From Alcanivoracaceae bacterium (GTDB lineage: Bacteria > Pseudomonadota > Gammaproteobacteria > Pseudomonadales > Alcanivoracaceae), in contig JARGOL010000011.1 in assembly GCA_029212745.1 (NCBI GenBank), positions 41,765-105,764 of the forward strand: DNA of 64,000 bases, written 5' to 3'. The position numbers and the translations under genes were made by a program. Of this stretch, positions 1 to 10,135 are shown piece after piece; position 1 is the stretch's first letter; every line of letters starts with the position of its first letter. Below the pieces are notes generated by a model. The model did not search any database, had not been told where the DNA came from, and saw only the letters and a program-made list of their open reading frames with translations.

Positions 1-30
1 GGCCTGGCGCAGGGGAAATTCAGCCAGCAC
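1..30 (-). CDS. Start of a minus-strand gene cut by the window edge, possibly tsaC
   Basis: Ten codons starting at a GTG (bases 30-28) read V/M-L-A-E-F-P-L-R-Q-A. An AAGGAAG-like ribosome binding site lies six bases upstream (complement of 37-43). The start lies 94 bases beyond the dprA stop on the same strand. In many pseudomonad-type genomes the gene after dprA is tsaC/sua5, the threonylcarbamoyl-AMP synthase needed for t6A modification of tRNA, and the peptide is compatible with such an N-terminus. Ten residues cannot prove it, so the identity is inference from gene order. Confidence 0.35.
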   Translation of the reverse strand, partial: MLAEFPLRQA

Positions 31-124
31 GGACAGCTTCCTTGGACAGGCTCCGGGGAGCGACAGGCGCAAGTGTAGCAAGGGCGTCTGTGAAAGCCAG
101 ATGGTCGGCCGGCGTGGGCGTCTG

Positions 125-1156
125 TCACCAGGCGCTGCGACGGTACCCCCCGGCCACCCGCACCACCGCGCCTGACAATTCCAGCTCGCTCAGCTGGCGG
201 GCCAGTTCCGGCGCTGACAGCCCGGTCTGGGCCGCCAGCGCCTCCAGCCCCCGTGTCTCGTCGCCCAGGGACCGCAGCAGCGGGTGGTCAGTGTCATTCT
301 CCCTGTGCACGGTGGTATCCGCTGGTGCCGGGTGCGGTGCGGCAATCACGGCCGTGACATCCTCGGCGCACTCCAGCCATTCGGCGCCGTCACGCAACAG
401 CTGGTGGCAGCCCCGGGCAAACCGGTTGTGCACAGCACCAGGCATTGCGAAGACCTCGCGGCCCTGCTCAGCCGCCAGGCGTGCCGTGACCAGGGTGCCG
501 CTGCGCAGTGCCGCCTCGATCACCAGCGTGGCCCGGCTCATGCCGCTGATAAGGCGGTTGCGCTGGGGGAACAGCGCGGGCAGGGGCGCCTGTCCGGGCG
601 GGAATTCGGTCACCAGCAGGCTGCCGTCGCGCACCAGGGTATCTGCCAGCGCACGGTGGCGGGCCGGGTAGAGCCGGTCCGGGCCATGGGCGAGCACGGC
701 AATGGTCTGGCCCGACTGCAGGGCGCCTTCGTGCGCGGCGCCATCCACCCCCAGCGCCAGGCCACTGGTGATGACAAAGCCCTGTGCCGCCAGCGCCCGG
801 GCCAGGTCGCTGGCGTGGCGGCAGGCGGCGGTCGTGCCATGGCGCGAGCCCACCATGGCCAGCTGCGGTTGTTGCAGCAGTTGCCAGTCGCCACGGCAGT
901 AAAGCAGGCCGGGCGGGTCGGCGGTTTCGCGCAGCAGGGACGGGTAGCGGGCATCGGTGATGGCCACCAGGTCCCAGCCCTGGCGCTGCAGGGTGGCCAG
1001 GCGGGCGGCGGTGGTGGCGTGGCGGGCAAGCTGCTGGCGCCGGGCGCGCACGGCCGGCGGTTCGTCAGTGTCGGCCGGGGCCTGGAGCCAGCGGCCCAGT
1101 CCCGGGGTGTCCGGCCCGTAGGCCAGGCTGGCGGCTAACAGCGGCAGGGTGTCCAC
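125..1156 (-). CDS. dprA: DNA-processing protein DprA (Smf)
   Basis: The 343-residue protein loads RecA onto incoming single-stranded DNA during transformation and protects it from nucleases. The Rossmann-like DNA-binding core is clear: GSR at residues 103-105, SGLALGVDGAAH at 131-142, FPQRNRLISG at 196-205 and SGTLVTA at 219-225. The last 60 or so residues look like the usual C-terminal winged-helix domain. The start is a GTG at 1156-1154, read M-D-T-L-P. The gene follows the LysM gene on the same strand but is separated from it by a hairpin terminator, so it probably needs its own promoter or read-through. Length and motifs are normal for the family, and the pilT and pilU genes elsewhere in the window would fit competence. 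Confidence 0.95.
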   Translation of the reverse strand: MDTLPLLAASLAYGPDTPGLGRWLQAPADTDEPPAVRARRQQLARHATTAARLATLQRQGWDLVAITDARYPSLLRETADPPGLLYCRGDWQLLQQPQLAMVGSRHGTTAACRHASDLARALAAQGFVITSGLALGVDGAAHEGALQSGQTIAVLAHGPDRLYPARHRALADTLVRDGSLLVTEFPPGQAPLPALFPQRNRLISGMSRATLVIEAALRSGTLVTARLAAEQGREVFAMPGAVHNRFARGCHQLLRDGAEWLECAEDVTAVIAAPHPAPADTTVHRENDTDHPLLRSLGDETRGLEALAAQTGLSAPELARQLSELELSGAVVRVAGGYRRSAW

Positions 1157-1171
1157 ACGGTGGCTCCGAAA

Positions 1172-1203
1172 CGAAAAACGCCCGATGACGATGCCATCGG
1201 GCG
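1172..1203 (-). terminator. Rho-independent terminator after the LysM gene
   Basis: A perfect nine-base stem (CGCCCGATG at 1179-1187 with CATCGGGCG at 1195-1203) is followed, reading the minus strand, by TTTTTCGTTT. It lies between the LysM gene stop and the dprA start. Confidence 0.8.
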
Positions 1204-1252
1204 CTTTCTCGGACTGCCGGCCAGTGACGTCACTGGCTGTCAGTGGATGCCG

Positions 1253-2347
1253 TTACAGCGAGCCAGCCGGATTGGTGGCGATGTCGTTCATGCGGATCGG
1301 GCGCTCGGCCTCCACCACCAGGGCGTAGGAGACTTTCTCGAAAGCCCGGAACACGATGATGGTGCCGGCTTTGACCTGCGGCAGCTGGATCATCTCGTCG
1401 CGAACCTTGTCCTTGACCACCTGGCCGGCCTGCTTCACTTCCAGCACATGCCCGGCGCGCAGGCCGTCACGGATGCCCTTGTTGATCACCAGGGCCTCGT
1501 TGCGGGCCACCGAGTTGAGGCGGTCGAAGAAGCGGATCACGCGGGCGTCGATGGGCTCGTCCGGGGCCACCGGATAGAACACGGACTGCATCTTGCGCTC
1601 GGCCGCATTCAGCACCCGGTCCTGTTCACGAACATCTTCGTTGGACTGGATCAGGCGCAGGGTAGCGATTTCCGATTCCTGGTCGGCCACCCGGGCGAGG
1701 GCGATCTCCAGTGCCTCGTAACCGAGAATCTCCTTGGTCACCGGGTCGACGTATTCCTCGCCCACGCGGTAGATGCCGTAGGAGCGCACCAGGTTTTCCC
1801 AGGCGTCGATGGGGTCGCGGGCGTACACGGTATCGCCATCACCAAACACCACCCGGGCGTCTTCGCCGCCCACTACATAGGGGGCTTGTTCCAGTTGCAG
1901 CTTGCTCAGCACCAGGCCTTCCACCAGGTAGTTTTCCACGGTATCCAGCGGGATGGCGGGGATCGCGGTGTCCAGCGCGACGACGCGAGCCTTGGGCTCC
2001 ATCTTCACCAGACGGCCGTCGGTCATCATCTTCACGGTTTCCTTGCCGTCGTCGGCGCCACCGTTGCGTTCCACCTCGATGCGCGGCTTGCCGTCCACGT
2101 AGACGATCCGGATCACGTCACCCGGGTAGATCAGGTGCGGGTTCTCGATTTCCTGGTTGACGTGCCACAATTCCGGCCACTGCCAGGGGCTGTCCAGGAA
2201 CTGGCTGGCGATGTTCCAGAGGTTATCGCCGTTCTTGACGTAGTAGACGTCTGGCGCGTCATCCTTCAGAGTCACTTGCGCGAAGGACAGGGCCGGCGCC
2301 AGAACGAGCAGGCCTGTGGTCAGGGCACGCAGCAGCGATTTCATCAT
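1253..2347 (-). CDS. Secreted LysM peptidoglycan-binding protein
   Basis: The 364-residue protein has an N-terminal signal peptide (hydrophobic core in residues 8-20, likely cleavage after SFA near residue 23). One LysM domain follows at about residues 36-84 (YYVKNGDNLWNIASQF to YPGDVIRI). The rest resembles the long C-terminal region of LysM proteins that sit between dprA and def in pseudomonads. It most likely binds peptidoglycan in the periplasm; no catalytic motif was seen. Two ATG codons are adjacent, and an AAGGA site eight bases upstream favours the first. It diverges from def across a 144-base promoter region and ends at a strong terminator. Confidence 0.9.
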   Translation of the reverse strand: MMKSLLRALTTGLLVLAPALSFAQVTLKDDAPDVYYVKNGDNLWNIASQFLDSPWQWPELWHVNQEIENPHLIYPGDVIRIVYVDGKPRIEVERNGGADDGKETVKMMTDGRLVKMEPKARVVALDTAIPAIPLDTVENYLVEGLVLSKLQLEQAPYVVGGEDARVVFGDGDTVYARDPIDAWENLVRSYGIYRVGEEYVDPVTKEILGYEALEIALARVADQESEIATLRLIQSNEDVREQDRVLNAAERKMQSVFYPVAPDEPIDARVIRFFDRLNSVARNEALVINKGIRDGLRAGHVLEVKQAGQVVKDKVRDEMIQLPQVKAGTIIVFRAFEKVSYALVVEAERPIRMNDIATNPAGSL

Positions 2348-2491
2348 TACCCGATTCCTTTTATCATTATTAGCACGCCCTCAGCCGTGCCAGGACGTCC
2401 GCGAACGCACGGTTTGAGATCGAATATAGCAATGTGATCATAGCCTTAGCAACCAAATTTCGAGTGCTACTGCAAGTTTTGGATACCCCAT

Positions 2492-2998
2492 ATGGCCATC
2501 CTTGAAATCCTGGAGTTTCCCGATCCCCGCCTGCGCACGGTAGCAAAGCCCGTGGAAACCGTGGATGACGAGCTTCGCAAACTGATCGACGACATGTTTG
2601 AAACCATGTACGACGCCCCCGGAATCGGCCTCGCCGCCAGCCAGGTGAACGTCCACAAGCGCCTGCTGGTGCTGGATGTGTCCGAGGACCAGAGCGATCC
2701 GCGCGTGTTCATCAACCCGGAAATCACGCCGCTGGTGGAGGAATGCCAGTCCTACGACGAGGGCTGCCTGTCGGTGCCGGGCTTCTACGAGACCGTGGAG
2801 CGGCCGGCACGGGTCCATATCAAGGCCCTGGACCGCAACGGCGAGCCCTTCGAGATGGAAGCCGAGGGCCTGCTGGCCGTGTGTATCCAGCATGAAATCG
2901 ACCATCTCGACGGCAAGCTGTTCGTTGACTATGTCTCGCGACTGAAGCGCGACCGCATCCGCAAGAAGCTGGTCAAAGTCCAGCGCCAGCGGGCCTGA
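2492..2998 (+). CDS. def: Peptide deformylase
   Basis: The 168-residue metalloenzyme removes the N-formyl group from nascent proteins. All three signature motifs are present: GIGLAASQ (44-51), EGCLS (90-94, with metal-ligand Cys92) and HEIDH (134-138, two metal-ligand His and the catalytic Glu). Length is typical of type 1 enzymes. It is the first gene of def-fmt-rsmB, with only five bases before fmt, so the formylation and deformylation enzymes are co-expressed. Confidence 0.98.
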   Translation: MAILEILEFPDPRLRTVAKPVETVDDELRKLIDDMFETMYDAPGIGLAASQVNVHKRLLVLDVSEDQSDPRVFINPEITPLVEECQSYDEGCLSVPGFYETVERPARVHIKALDRNGEPFEMEAEGLLAVCIQHEIDHLDGKLFVDYVSRLKRDRIRKKLVKVQRQRA

Positions 2999-3003
2999 CG
3001 CTG

Positions 3004-3951
3004 ATGCCGGCGTCCACCCCACTGAATATCCTGTTTGCCGGTACGCCGGATTTTGCCGCTGCGTCGCTGCAGGCCCTGCTGGACAGCGAACACCGCGTGC
3101 TGGCGGTGCTGACCCAGCCTGACCGGCCCGCCGGGCGGGGCAAGAAGGTGACGGTCAGTCCGGTCAAGCAGCTGGCCGTATCCGCCGACATCCCGGTCTG
3201 GCAGCCCGATACCCTCAAGGATGCCGAGATCCAGCAGCACATCCATGATGCCCATGCCGACGTCATGGTGGTGGTGGCGTACGGCCTGATCGTGCCGCAG
3301 ACGGTGCTGGACATGCCGCGCTACGGCTGCGTCAACGTGCATGGCTCGCTGCTGCCACGCTGGCGCGGCGCCGCGCCGATCCAGCGCGCCATCGCCGCCG
3401 GGGACACGGAAACCGGGGTGGGCATCATGCAGATGGAGGCCGGCCTCGATACCGGCCCGGTGCTGCTGGAGCGGCGCACCACCATTGCCCCCAACGACAC
3501 CGGCGGCAGCCTGCATGACCGGCTGGCGGCGCTGGGTGCCACCGCGCTGCTGGACGCGCTGGCAGACCTCCCCGCCCTGCGTGAGGCGGCACAGCCGCAG
3601 CCAGCCGAAGGCGTCACCTATGCCCACAAACTGGGCAAGGAAGAGGCGCGCCTGGACTGGCAGCAACCGGCGGTGGCGCTGGCCAACCAGGTGCGCGCCT
3701 TCAATCCCTGGCCGGTGGCCTGGTTTTCCCTCGCCGGCCAGGCGGTGCGCGTGTGGGCGGCACAGGCGGTGGCCGGTGACGGTGCTCCGGGCACGGTGCT
3801 GGCGGTGGGCGAGCAAGGGATTGATGTGGCCTGCGCGGATGGCGTGCTGCGTTTGCAGCAGTTGCAGCGCCCGGGGAAACGCGCCATGCCGGTGGCGGAC
3901 ATCCTTCGCGGTCACCCCGAATTCCTCCAGGCCGGAGACCAGCTTGGCTGA
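3004..3951 (+). CDS. fmt: Methionyl-tRNA formyltransferase
   Basis: The 315-residue enzyme formylates initiator Met-tRNA using 10-formyltetrahydrofolate. The catalytic motif [12 protein letters not shown] is at residues 111-122, followed by GAAPIQRAI. The N-terminal formyltransferase fold (FAGTPDFA near residue 11) and a C-terminal OB-like domain are complete. It starts five bases after def and its stop overlaps the start of rsmB, which suggests translational coupling. Confidence 0.98.
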   Translation: MPASTPLNILFAGTPDFAAASLQALLDSEHRVLAVLTQPDRPAGRGKKVTVSPVKQLAVSADIPVWQPDTLKDAEIQQHIHDAHADVMVVVAYGLIVPQTVLDMPRYGCVNVHGSLLPRWRGAAPIQRAIAAGDTETGVGIMQMEAGLDTGPVLLERRTTIAPNDTGGSLHDRLAALGATALLDALADLPALREAAQPQPAEGVTYAHKLGKEEARLDWQQPAVALANQVRAFNPWPVAWFSLAGQAVRVWAAQAVAGDGAPGTVLAVGEQGIDVACADGVLRLQQLQRPGKRAMPVADILRGHPEFLQAGDQLG

Positions 3952-5272
3952 TCCGGCACGGCTGGCCGCCGTGCGGGTGTTGCTGGCGGTGCTGCCGGCG
4001 GGCGGCGATGGGCAGTCCTTGCGTGACGCCCTGCCCCCGGCGCTGACGGGTCTCAAGGACAGTGAGCGCGGCCTGGCGCAGGATCTGGCCTACGGTGTGT
4101 GCCGGCATTACCGGCGCCTGCATCACTGGCTCAACAGCCACCTCGACAAGCCCCTGAAATCCTCTGCCCGGTCGGTGGAGCTTGCCATGCTGTGTGGCAT
4201 CCATGAGCTGTGGTTCAGTCAGCGCCCGGCCCATGCCGTGGTCAATGCCTGGCCGGGCGTCATGCGTGACCTGAAGGCGCCCTGGGCCAGTGGTCTGGCC
4301 AATGCGCTGCTGCGCCAGGCGGCCGATGCCGATGTGGAAGCCGTGCTGGCGGCGCAGAAACCGGCCGTGCGTTATTCGTTGCCGGGTTGGTTGTGGGCGC
4401 GTCTGCGCGAGGCCTGGCCTGAGCAATGCCATGCGGTGGCGGCGGCGCTGCTGGACCCACCGCCGTTCACCGTGCGGTTGTCGCCAGAGGCGCCGGCTGA
4501 TGGACCGCAGCAGTGGCAGCAGGCCGGTATCGAGGCGCGCCAGGGCGACCTCGCGCCGTCTGCCTGGACGCTGTCGCCGGCCCGGGCAGCGGCGGCCGTG
4601 CCCGGTTTTTCCGAAGGCTGGGTATCGATTCAGGACGAAGCCGCGCAGTTGCCGGTAGGTGCCCTTCTGGAAAAGCCGTTGCCTCGTGCAGCCCGGGTGC
4701 TGGATGCCTGTGCCGCGCCGGGCGGCAAGACCGGCCAGCTGCTGGAACGTCAGCCGGACATGCGCCTGCTGGCGCTGGATGCATCGACGCAACGGCTGCA
4801 GCGGGTGGCCGACAACCTGTCGCGGCTGGGTCGCCAGGCGGCGCTGAAAACGGGCGATGCCACACAGCCGCAGGCATGGTTCGACGGCGAGCCCTTCGAT
4901 GCCGTACTGCTGGATGCACCCTGCTCGGCCACCGGCATCATTCGCCGGCAACCGGACGTGCGCTGGCACCGACAGGCGGATGACATCCCGGCGCTGTGCG
5001 GTTTACAGGCTGATATGCTGGATGCATTATGGCCGCTGATAGCGCCCGGTGGTGTGCTGGTGTACGCCACCTGCTCGATCCTGCCGGAAGAGAACAGCGA
5101 ACAGATCGCTGCCTTCCTTGCTCGTCATGCCGATGCCCGGGATGACACGCCCGCGCTGGCGGACGCCGCCGGCGGGCCGGGTTGCCAGCTTTTGCCGGGT
5201 ACGGGGGATTACGATGGCTTCTATTTCTGCCGACTGCAGAAAATCGGTGATAATGACCCTGTTCAACCATGA
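3944..5272 (+). CDS. rsmB: 16S rRNA m5C967 methyltransferase RsmB
   Basis: I place the start at a TTG at 3944, overlapping the end of fmt by eight bases, with GGAG at 3934-3937 six bases upstream. This gives 442 residues (M-A-D-P-A-R-L), close to the family norm; the frame stays open far upstream but that part is antisense-like translation of fmt. The N-terminal NusB-like RNA-binding domain is followed by the methyltransferase domain, with [11 protein letters not shown] near residue 253, LDAPCSATG near 322 and TCSILPEEN near 376. These give the SAM loop and the two catalytic cysteines. The enzyme methylates C967 of 16S rRNA. An in-frame GTG at 3971 is an alternative start. Confidence 0.93.
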   Translation: MADPARLAAVRVLLAVLPAGGDGQSLRDALPPALTGLKDSERGLAQDLAYGVCRHYRRLHHWLNSHLDKPLKSSARSVELAMLCGIHELWFSQRPAHAVVNAWPGVMRDLKAPWASGLANALLRQAADADVEAVLAAQKPAVRYSLPGWLWARLREAWPEQCHAVAAALLDPPPFTVRLSPEAPADGPQQWQQAGIEARQGDLAPSAWTLSPARAAAAVPGFSEGWVSIQDEAAQLPVGALLEKPLPRAARVLDACAAPGGKTGQLLERQPDMRLLALDASTQRLQRVADNLSRLGRQAALKTGDATQPQAWFDGEPFDAVLLDAPCSATGIIRRQPDVRWHRQADDIPALCGLQADMLDALWPLIAPGGVLVYATCSILPEENSEQIAAFLARHADARDDTPALADAAGGPGCQLLPGTGDYDGFYFCRLQKIGDNDPVQP

Positions 5273-5287
5273 ACCGGAGTACTGCGC

Positions 5288-6661
5288 GTGAAGATTATTA
5301 TTCTCGGTGCAGGTCAGGTGGGCGGTACCCTGGCTGAGAATCTCGCCGGGGAACAGAACGACATCACCATCATCGACACCAACGCGGCGCGCCTGGCCGA
5401 GCTCAGTGACCGGCTTGATATCCGCACCGTCGCTGGCAAGGGCTCCTACCCGTCCGTGCGGCGCCAGGCCGGCGCTGAAGATGCCGACATGCTGATTGCC
5501 GTCACCAACAGTGACGAGGTCAACATGGTGGCCTGCCAGGTGGCCTACACCCTTTTTCGCACGCCCAGCAAGATTGCCCGTATTCGCACCGCCAACTACA
5601 CCCAGCGGGAAAAGCTGTTCAGTGCTGATGCCATTCCCATCGACGTGATCATCTCGCCGGAGCAGGTGGTTACCGATTACATCAAGCGATTGATTGAAAC
5701 GCCGGGCTCGCTACAGGTGGTGAACTTCGCCAGCGGCCGGGTACAGCTGGTGGCGGTGCGCGCCTATTACGGTGGCCCCCTGGTGGGCAATGAGCTGCGC
5801 CAGTTGCGCAAGCACATGCCCAACGTGGACACGCGTGTGGCCGCCATCTTCCGTCGTGACCGGCCGATCCTGCCCGAGGGCAACACGGTGATTGAGGCCG
5901 ATGATGAAGTGTTTTTCATTGCCGCGCGCAATGACATTCGTGCGGTCATGAGTGAGCTGCGCCGGCTCGAGCACAGTTACCGCCGTGTGGTCATCGCCGG
6001 CGGCGGCAACATCGGCTATCGCCTGTCGAAAGCCATTGAGCAGCGTTACAACGTCAAGCTGATCGAGCGCAACGAGGACCGCTGTGAACTGCTTTCCGCG
6101 CAGCTGTCCCGCACGGTGGTCCTGCAGGGCAGTGGCACCGACCGCGACCGCCTGCTCAAGGCGAACATCGAGAACACCGATGTCTTCTGTGCCCTGACCA
6201 ATGATGACGAAGCCAACATCATGTCGTCGCTGCTGGCCAAGCGCCTGGGCGCGCGCAAGGTGATGACATTGATCAGCAACCCGGCCTATGTCGACCTGGT
6301 GCAGGGCCATGACATCGATATCGCGATTTCACCCCAGCAGGCCACTATCGGCAGCCTGCTCACCCATGTGCGTCGCGGTGATATCGTCAACGTCTATTCC
6401 CTGCGTCGTGGTGCGGCGGAAGCCATCGAGGCCATTGCTCACGGTGATGCAAAGAGCTCAAAGGTCGTCGGCCGTGCCATCGAGGATATCGACTTGCCGG
6501 AAGGCACCACCATCGGTGCCGTGGTACGCGGTGAGAAAGTACTGATTGCCCATGATGACGTGGTCATCGAGGCGGACGATCATGTGATCCTGTTCGTGAT
6601 GGACAAACGACGCATTCGTGACGTGGAAAAACTGTTCCAGGTCGGCTTTACCTTCTTCTGA
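5288..6661 (+). CDS. trkA: Trk potassium uptake regulatory subunit TrkA
   Basis: The 457-residue cytoplasmic NAD(H)-binding gating subunit of the Trk potassium transporter. Two RCK/KTN halves are visible: the first opens with the nucleotide loop GAGQVG near residue 7, the second with GGGNIG near residue 239. Each is followed by a TrkA-C domain. The start is GTG with CGGAG ten bases upstream. It lies 15 bases after rsmB and 25 bases before trkH, so gate and pore are made together. Confidence 0.97.
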   Translation: MKIIILGAGQVGGTLAENLAGEQNDITIIDTNAARLAELSDRLDIRTVAGKGSYPSVRRQAGAEDADMLIAVTNSDEVNMVACQVAYTLFRTPSKIARIRTANYTQREKLFSADAIPIDVIISPEQVVTDYIKRLIETPGSLQVVNFASGRVQLVAVRAYYGGPLVGNELRQLRKHMPNVDTRVAAIFRRDRPILPEGNTVIEADDEVFFIAARNDIRAVMSELRRLEHSYRRVVIAGGGNIGYRLSKAIEQRYNVKLIERNEDRCELLSAQLSRTVVLQGSGTDRDRLLKANIENTDVFCALTNDDEANIMSSLLAKRLGARKVMTLISNPAYVDLVQGHDIDIAISPQQATIGSLLTHVRRGDIVNVYSLRRGAAEAIEAIAHGDAKSSKVVGRAIEDIDLPEGTTIGAVVRGEKVLIAHDDVVIEADDHVILFVMDKRRIRDVEKLFQVGFTFF

Positions 6662-6686
6662 ATCGGGCTTCTGATACGGGACAGCC

Positions 6687-8132
6687 ATGCATCTTTCGGT
6701 GATTGCCAAGATTCTGGGTTTGCTGCTGATGGTGTTCAGCACCACCATGCTGCCGCCGGTGCTGGTTGCCTATATCTATCAGGATGGCGGCCAGATCCCG
6801 TTCCTCACCGCCTGTGCCATTATCTTTGTCTCCGGCCTGGTGCTGTGGTTGCCGTTCATGCGCGCCAATGCCGAGCTGCAGACACGTGATGGCTTCCTGG
6901 TGGTGACCTTGTTCTGGACCGTGCTGGGGGTGATGGGCTCGGTGCCACTGATGCTGGTGTTGGACCTGTCCGTCACCGATGCCGTGTTCGAATCCATTTC
7001 CGGTCTCACCACCACCGGCGCCACGGTGCTCTCCGGCCTTGATGACATGCCCAAATCGCTGCTGTTCTATCGCCAGCAGTTGCAGTGGCTGGGGGGCATG
7101 GGTGTGATCGTACTCGCCATCGCCATCCTGCCCATGCTCGGCGTCGGTGGCATGCAGCTGTACAAGGCGGAAATCCCGGGGCCGATGAAGGAGTCGAAAC
7201 TGACGCCGCGGGTGGCAGAAACCGCCAAGCTGCTCTGGTACGTCTACCTGACCATCTCCATCCTCTGCGCCCTGAGCTATTGGTGGGCCGGCATGACGCC
7301 CTTCGATGCCATTGCGCTGACGTTCTCCACGGTGTCCACTGGCGGCTTTGCCCCCTACGACGATTCCATTGCTTTCTTCGACAGCCGCGCGGTGGAACTG
7401 GTGGGGGTGATCTTCATGTTCCTGGGGGGCTGCAGCTTCGCCCTCATGTTTACCGCCTGGAAGCTGCGCAGCCCGCTGATTTTCTGGCGCGATCCGGAAT
7501 TCCGTGTCTTCCTTGGCCTGACCCTGGCATACATTATTATCGTCGACCTGATCCTCTGGTTCAGCGGTGTCTACCAGGCGCGCCATGAGAACCTGATTCA
7601 CTCCGCCTTCCAGGTGGTGTCGTTCTCCACCGGCACCGGCCTGACCAGTGGCTCGGCCGCCACCTGGCCGTCGCTGGTGCCGTTCCTGCTGGTGTTCACC
7701 AGCTTTATCAGTGGCTGTGCCGGCTCCACCACGGCGGGCATGAAGGTGGTGCGGGCATCGCTGGTGTTCCAGCACGGCATGCGCGAGTTGCGCCGGTTGA
7801 TCTACCCGCACGGCATTTTCGCCCTGCGCTTCGGGCGGCGGGCTGTCGATGACCAGGTATTACAGGCGGTCTGGGGTTTTGTCGGCGTTTATATTACCCT
7901 TGCCGTCCTCATGACCCTGCTGCTGACGGCAACCGGGCTGGACCTGGCCACCGCCACGTCGGCCCTGGCGGCTTCCCTCAACAACCTCGGGGTCGGTATT
8001 GAAGGCGTGGCTGACGGCTTCTCCCATCTGTCGCCGGCGGCGAAATGGATCATGTGCGGGGCCATGCTGCTGGGGCGTCTGGAAGTGTTCACCATTCTGG
8101 TGCTTTTCACGCCCATGTTCTGGCGCCAGTAA
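6687..8132 (+). CDS. trkH: Trk potassium transporter pore subunit TrkH
   Basis: The 481-residue polytopic membrane protein forms the potassium pore. The four selectivity-filter loops of the Trk/Ktr/HKT superfamily can be read in order: LTTTGATV, STVSTGGFAP, FSTGTGLTSG and LNNLGVGIEG, separated by hydrophobic segments. It follows trkA closely and probably shares its transcript. Length is typical of bacterial TrkH. Confidence 0.96.
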   Translation: MHLSVIAKILGLLLMVFSTTMLPPVLVAYIYQDGGQIPFLTACAIIFVSGLVLWLPFMRANAELQTRDGFLVVTLFWTVLGVMGSVPLMLVLDLSVTDAVFESISGLTTTGATVLSGLDDMPKSLLFYRQQLQWLGGMGVIVLAIAILPMLGVGGMQLYKAEIPGPMKESKLTPRVAETAKLLWYVYLTISILCALSYWWAGMTPFDAIALTFSTVSTGGFAPYDDSIAFFDSRAVELVGVIFMFLGGCSFALMFTAWKLRSPLIFWRDPEFRVFLGLTLAYIIIVDLILWFSGVYQARHENLIHSAFQVVSFSTGTGLTSGSAATWPSLVPFLLVFTSFISGCAGSTTAGMKVVRASLVFQHGMRELRRLIYPHGIFALRFGRRAVDDQVLQAVWGFVGVYITLAVLMTLLLTATGLDLATATSALAASLNNLGVGIEGVADGFSHLSPAAKWIMCGAMLLGRLEVFTILVLFTPMFWRQ

Positions 8133-8168
8133 CGGCGCCGTGTTTGCATCAACGATCTGGGACCAACC

Positions 8169-8768
8169 ATGACCAAGAGCACCAACATTGTTTATCACCA
8201 CGGTGATGTGACCCGTGCCGACCGCGAGAAACTGCTTTCACAACGTGGCGCCACCCTCTGGTTCACCGGCCTGTCAGGCTCCGGCAAGTCCACCCTGGCA
8301 GTTGCCCTGGAAAGCGCGTTGCACGAAATGGGCCGGCTGACCTATATCCTTGATGGCGACAACATCCGTCATGGCATCAATGCCAACCTCGGTTTCTCAC
8401 CGGACGACCGCAAGGAAAATATCCGCCGCATTGCCGAGATCTCCAAGCTGTTCCGCGACGCTGGTGTGATCAACCTGACCGCCTTCATTTCGCCTTACCG
8501 TGAAGACCGCCAGCTGGCCCGTGAACTGGCCGATGGCGATTTCATCGAGATCCATGTGGACGCGCCCCTGGAAGCCTGCGAGGCGCGCGACCCGAAGGGC
8601 CTGTACAAGAAGGCCCGCGCTGGAGAGATCCCCGAGTTCACCGGCATCAGCGCCCCCTACGAAGCGCCGGAAAAGCCGGAGCTGCATATCAACACAGCTG
8701 AAAACAGTGTCGATGAGTGTGTCGCGCTGATGATCGACTACCTCAAGGACAACGGCTTCCTCGGCTGA
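8169..8768 (+). CDS. cysC: Adenylylsulfate (APS) kinase
   Basis: The 199-residue cytoplasmic enzyme phosphorylates adenosine 5'-phosphosulfate to PAPS with ATP. The P-loop GLSGSGKST is near residues 34-42, and the family motifs [17 protein letters not shown] and FTGISAPYE are all present. It stands alone without cysDN or cysNC in view, 36 bases after trkH, so it may ride on the trk transcript. It could serve assimilation or sulfation of cell-surface molecules; the window does not decide. Confidence 0.95.
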   Translation: MTKSTNIVYHHGDVTRADREKLLSQRGATLWFTGLSGSGKSTLAVALESALHEMGRLTYILDGDNIRHGINANLGFSPDDRKENIRRIAEISKLFRDAGVINLTAFISPYREDRQLARELADGDFIEIHVDAPLEACEARDPKGLYKKARAGEIPEFTGISAPYEAPEKPELHINTAENSVDECVALMIDYLKDNGFLG

Positions 8769-8776
8769 GGCGGCTG

Positions 8777-8871
8777 GCCCTCACCCTGTCCCTCTCCCGG
8801 CGGGAGAGGGGACCCACTAGCAGGACGGATCAAGCCCCTCTCCCCCGGGGAGAGGGGTTGGGGTGAGGGCC
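8777..8871. repeat. Intergenic inverted CCCTCTCC/GGGTGAGGGCC repeat
   Basis: Between cysC and alkB, two copies of one element face each other. GGCCCTCACCC starts the left unit (8777-8814) and GGGTGAGGGCC ends the right unit (8833-8871); each has an inner GGGAGAGGGG/CCCCTCTCCC pairing. The pair could fold into a long hairpin. A third copy of the same element lies at 22585-22624, so it is a dispersed family. Confidence 0.8.
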
Positions 8872-8897
8872 AACCCACGCGCAACAAAGCCACCCGA

Positions 8898-8923
8898 CAA
8901 AAAAAGGCCGGCTTTCGCCGGCC
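8898..8923 (-). terminator. Terminator of the downstream alkB gene
   Basis: Reading the minus strand, GGCCGGC, loop GAAA, GCCGGCC is followed by seven T residues, 24 bases beyond the alkB stop. It is a textbook rho-independent terminator. Confidence 0.88.
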
Positions 8924-8947
8924 CACACATCGATCGGGAATATCGCC

Positions 8948-10105
8948 TCAGCTGGCGCTGGCAATCTTGTTGACGCGCTTCTGCTTGCGGAACAGCTGGT
9001 CCATCTCACCCTCGTAGTAGGCTTCCACCCGCGGGTTCATGACTTTCTTCCACAAAGGCGGGAACAATGCCAGCACGTACATGGAGGCGTAGCCGCCCGG
9101 CAACTGCGGACTTTCCTCGTAGTGTCGCAGCACCTGGTAGCGTCGTTTCGCGTAGGCATGGTGATCGCTGTGGCGCTGCAACTGGAACAGGGCGATGTTG
9201 GTGAGCAGGTAGTTGCTGTTCCAGCTGTGGGCCGGGGTCACCCGCTCGTACTTGCCGTTTTCGAGCACGCGACGGTGCAGGCCGTAATGCTCGATGTAGT
9301 TGATGATCTCCAGCGCCAGGGCGGCAAAGAAGCTCTGGCCGAAGAAGAACAGCACGCCCATCCAGCCCCACAGCGCGTAGAACACGCCGGCAAGGGCGAA
9401 GGAAATGGCATACCACCAGATCAGTTCGTTGTCCTTGCTCAGGAATTTCTTGCCCTTGCGCTCCAGGTACTGCTTCTCCAGCCGCCAGGCGTTGATGAAG
9501 TTGTGCGGGAACGCGTGCAGCAGGAAGGCATAAAGCCCCTGGTTGTAGCGCGAGGATGACGCATCTTCCGGCGTTGAAACGCTGACGTGGTGACCGCGCA
9601 CGTGCTCCACCTTGAAGCCGGCATAGGTCACTGACGCCAGCAACAGGCCGCCGGCCCAGTTCTCGATCTTCGGGTCCTTGTGGATCAGCTCATGGCCCAG
9701 GTTGATGGCGATGATGCCGCCTACCGTGCCGATGGAGACGATCCAGCCGAGCATGCCGAACCAGGAGTAGTCATTGACCATGAAGATGTGGCCGCCCCAG
9801 AACAGGACGCCGAACCAGATCGGCACCATCAGCAGGGTGAACCAGCGATACACCTTCTCTTCAGACATGGAAGGCACGTCCTCCACTTCGTCCGGGTTGG
9901 CCGCATCCTTGCCGATGATGTAATCAAGCACCGGGATGATGCCGAAGATGGTGAAGTAGATGAACCAGGCCCACAGGTCCTGGGTGCCGGACTCACGGCC
10001 TGCCAGCGCACTCAGCGGCAGGACCGGGATCAGGGCGATCCAGAACAGCGGGTAGCCTATTTTCTTTATTTTCAGCATGGTTTTCGGGTCAACACGCTCG
10101 AACAT
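8948..10105 (-). CDS. alkB: Alkane 1-monooxygenase AlkB, copy A
   Basis: A 385-residue integral-membrane non-haem di-iron hydroxylase that oxidises the terminal methyl of medium-chain n-alkanes with rubredoxin as electron donor. All histidine boxes are intact: HELIH (138-142), EHVRGHH (167-173), NYIEHYG (269-275) and LQRHSDHHA (309-317). Several hydrophobic helices fill residues 15-35, 45-65, 90-135 and 235-262. The gene lies downstream of a close paralogue on the same strand. It has its own 230-base upstream region with an inverted repeat, and a terminator on each side, so it is a separate transcription unit. No rubredoxin gene is in the window. Confidence 0.97.
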   Translation of the reverse strand: MFERVDPKTMLKIKKIGYPLFWIALIPVLPLSALAGRESGTQDLWAWFIYFTIFGIIPVLDYIIGKDAANPDEVEDVPSMSEEKVYRWFTLLMVPIWFGVLFWGGHIFMVNDYSWFGMLGWIVSIGTVGGIIAINLGHELIHKDPKIENWAGGLLLASVTYAGFKVEHVRGHHVSVSTPEDASSSRYNQGLYAFLLHAFPHNFINAWRLEKQYLERKGKKFLSKDNELIWWYAISFALAGVFYALWGWMGVLFFFGQSFFAALALEIINYIEHYGLHRRVLENGKYERVTPAHSWNSNYLLTNIALFQLQRHSDHHAYAKRRYQVLRHYEESPQLPGGYASMYVLALFPPLWKKVMNPRVEAYYEGEMDQLFRKQKRVNKIASAS

Positions 10106-10135
10106 GCTGGGGCCCTCCGTAACGCAATTGAACAG

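Noticed and set aside
1160..2437. Long plus-strand ORF of 425 codons
   Set aside because: It is antisense to the LysM gene and has no motif, no start signal and the His/Gly/Val-rich composition typical of translating the opposite strand of GC-rich genes.
2929..4056. Long minus-strand ORF over fmt
   Set aside because: Shadow frame of fmt with arginine and histidine-rich low-quality composition; fmt itself has all family motifs.
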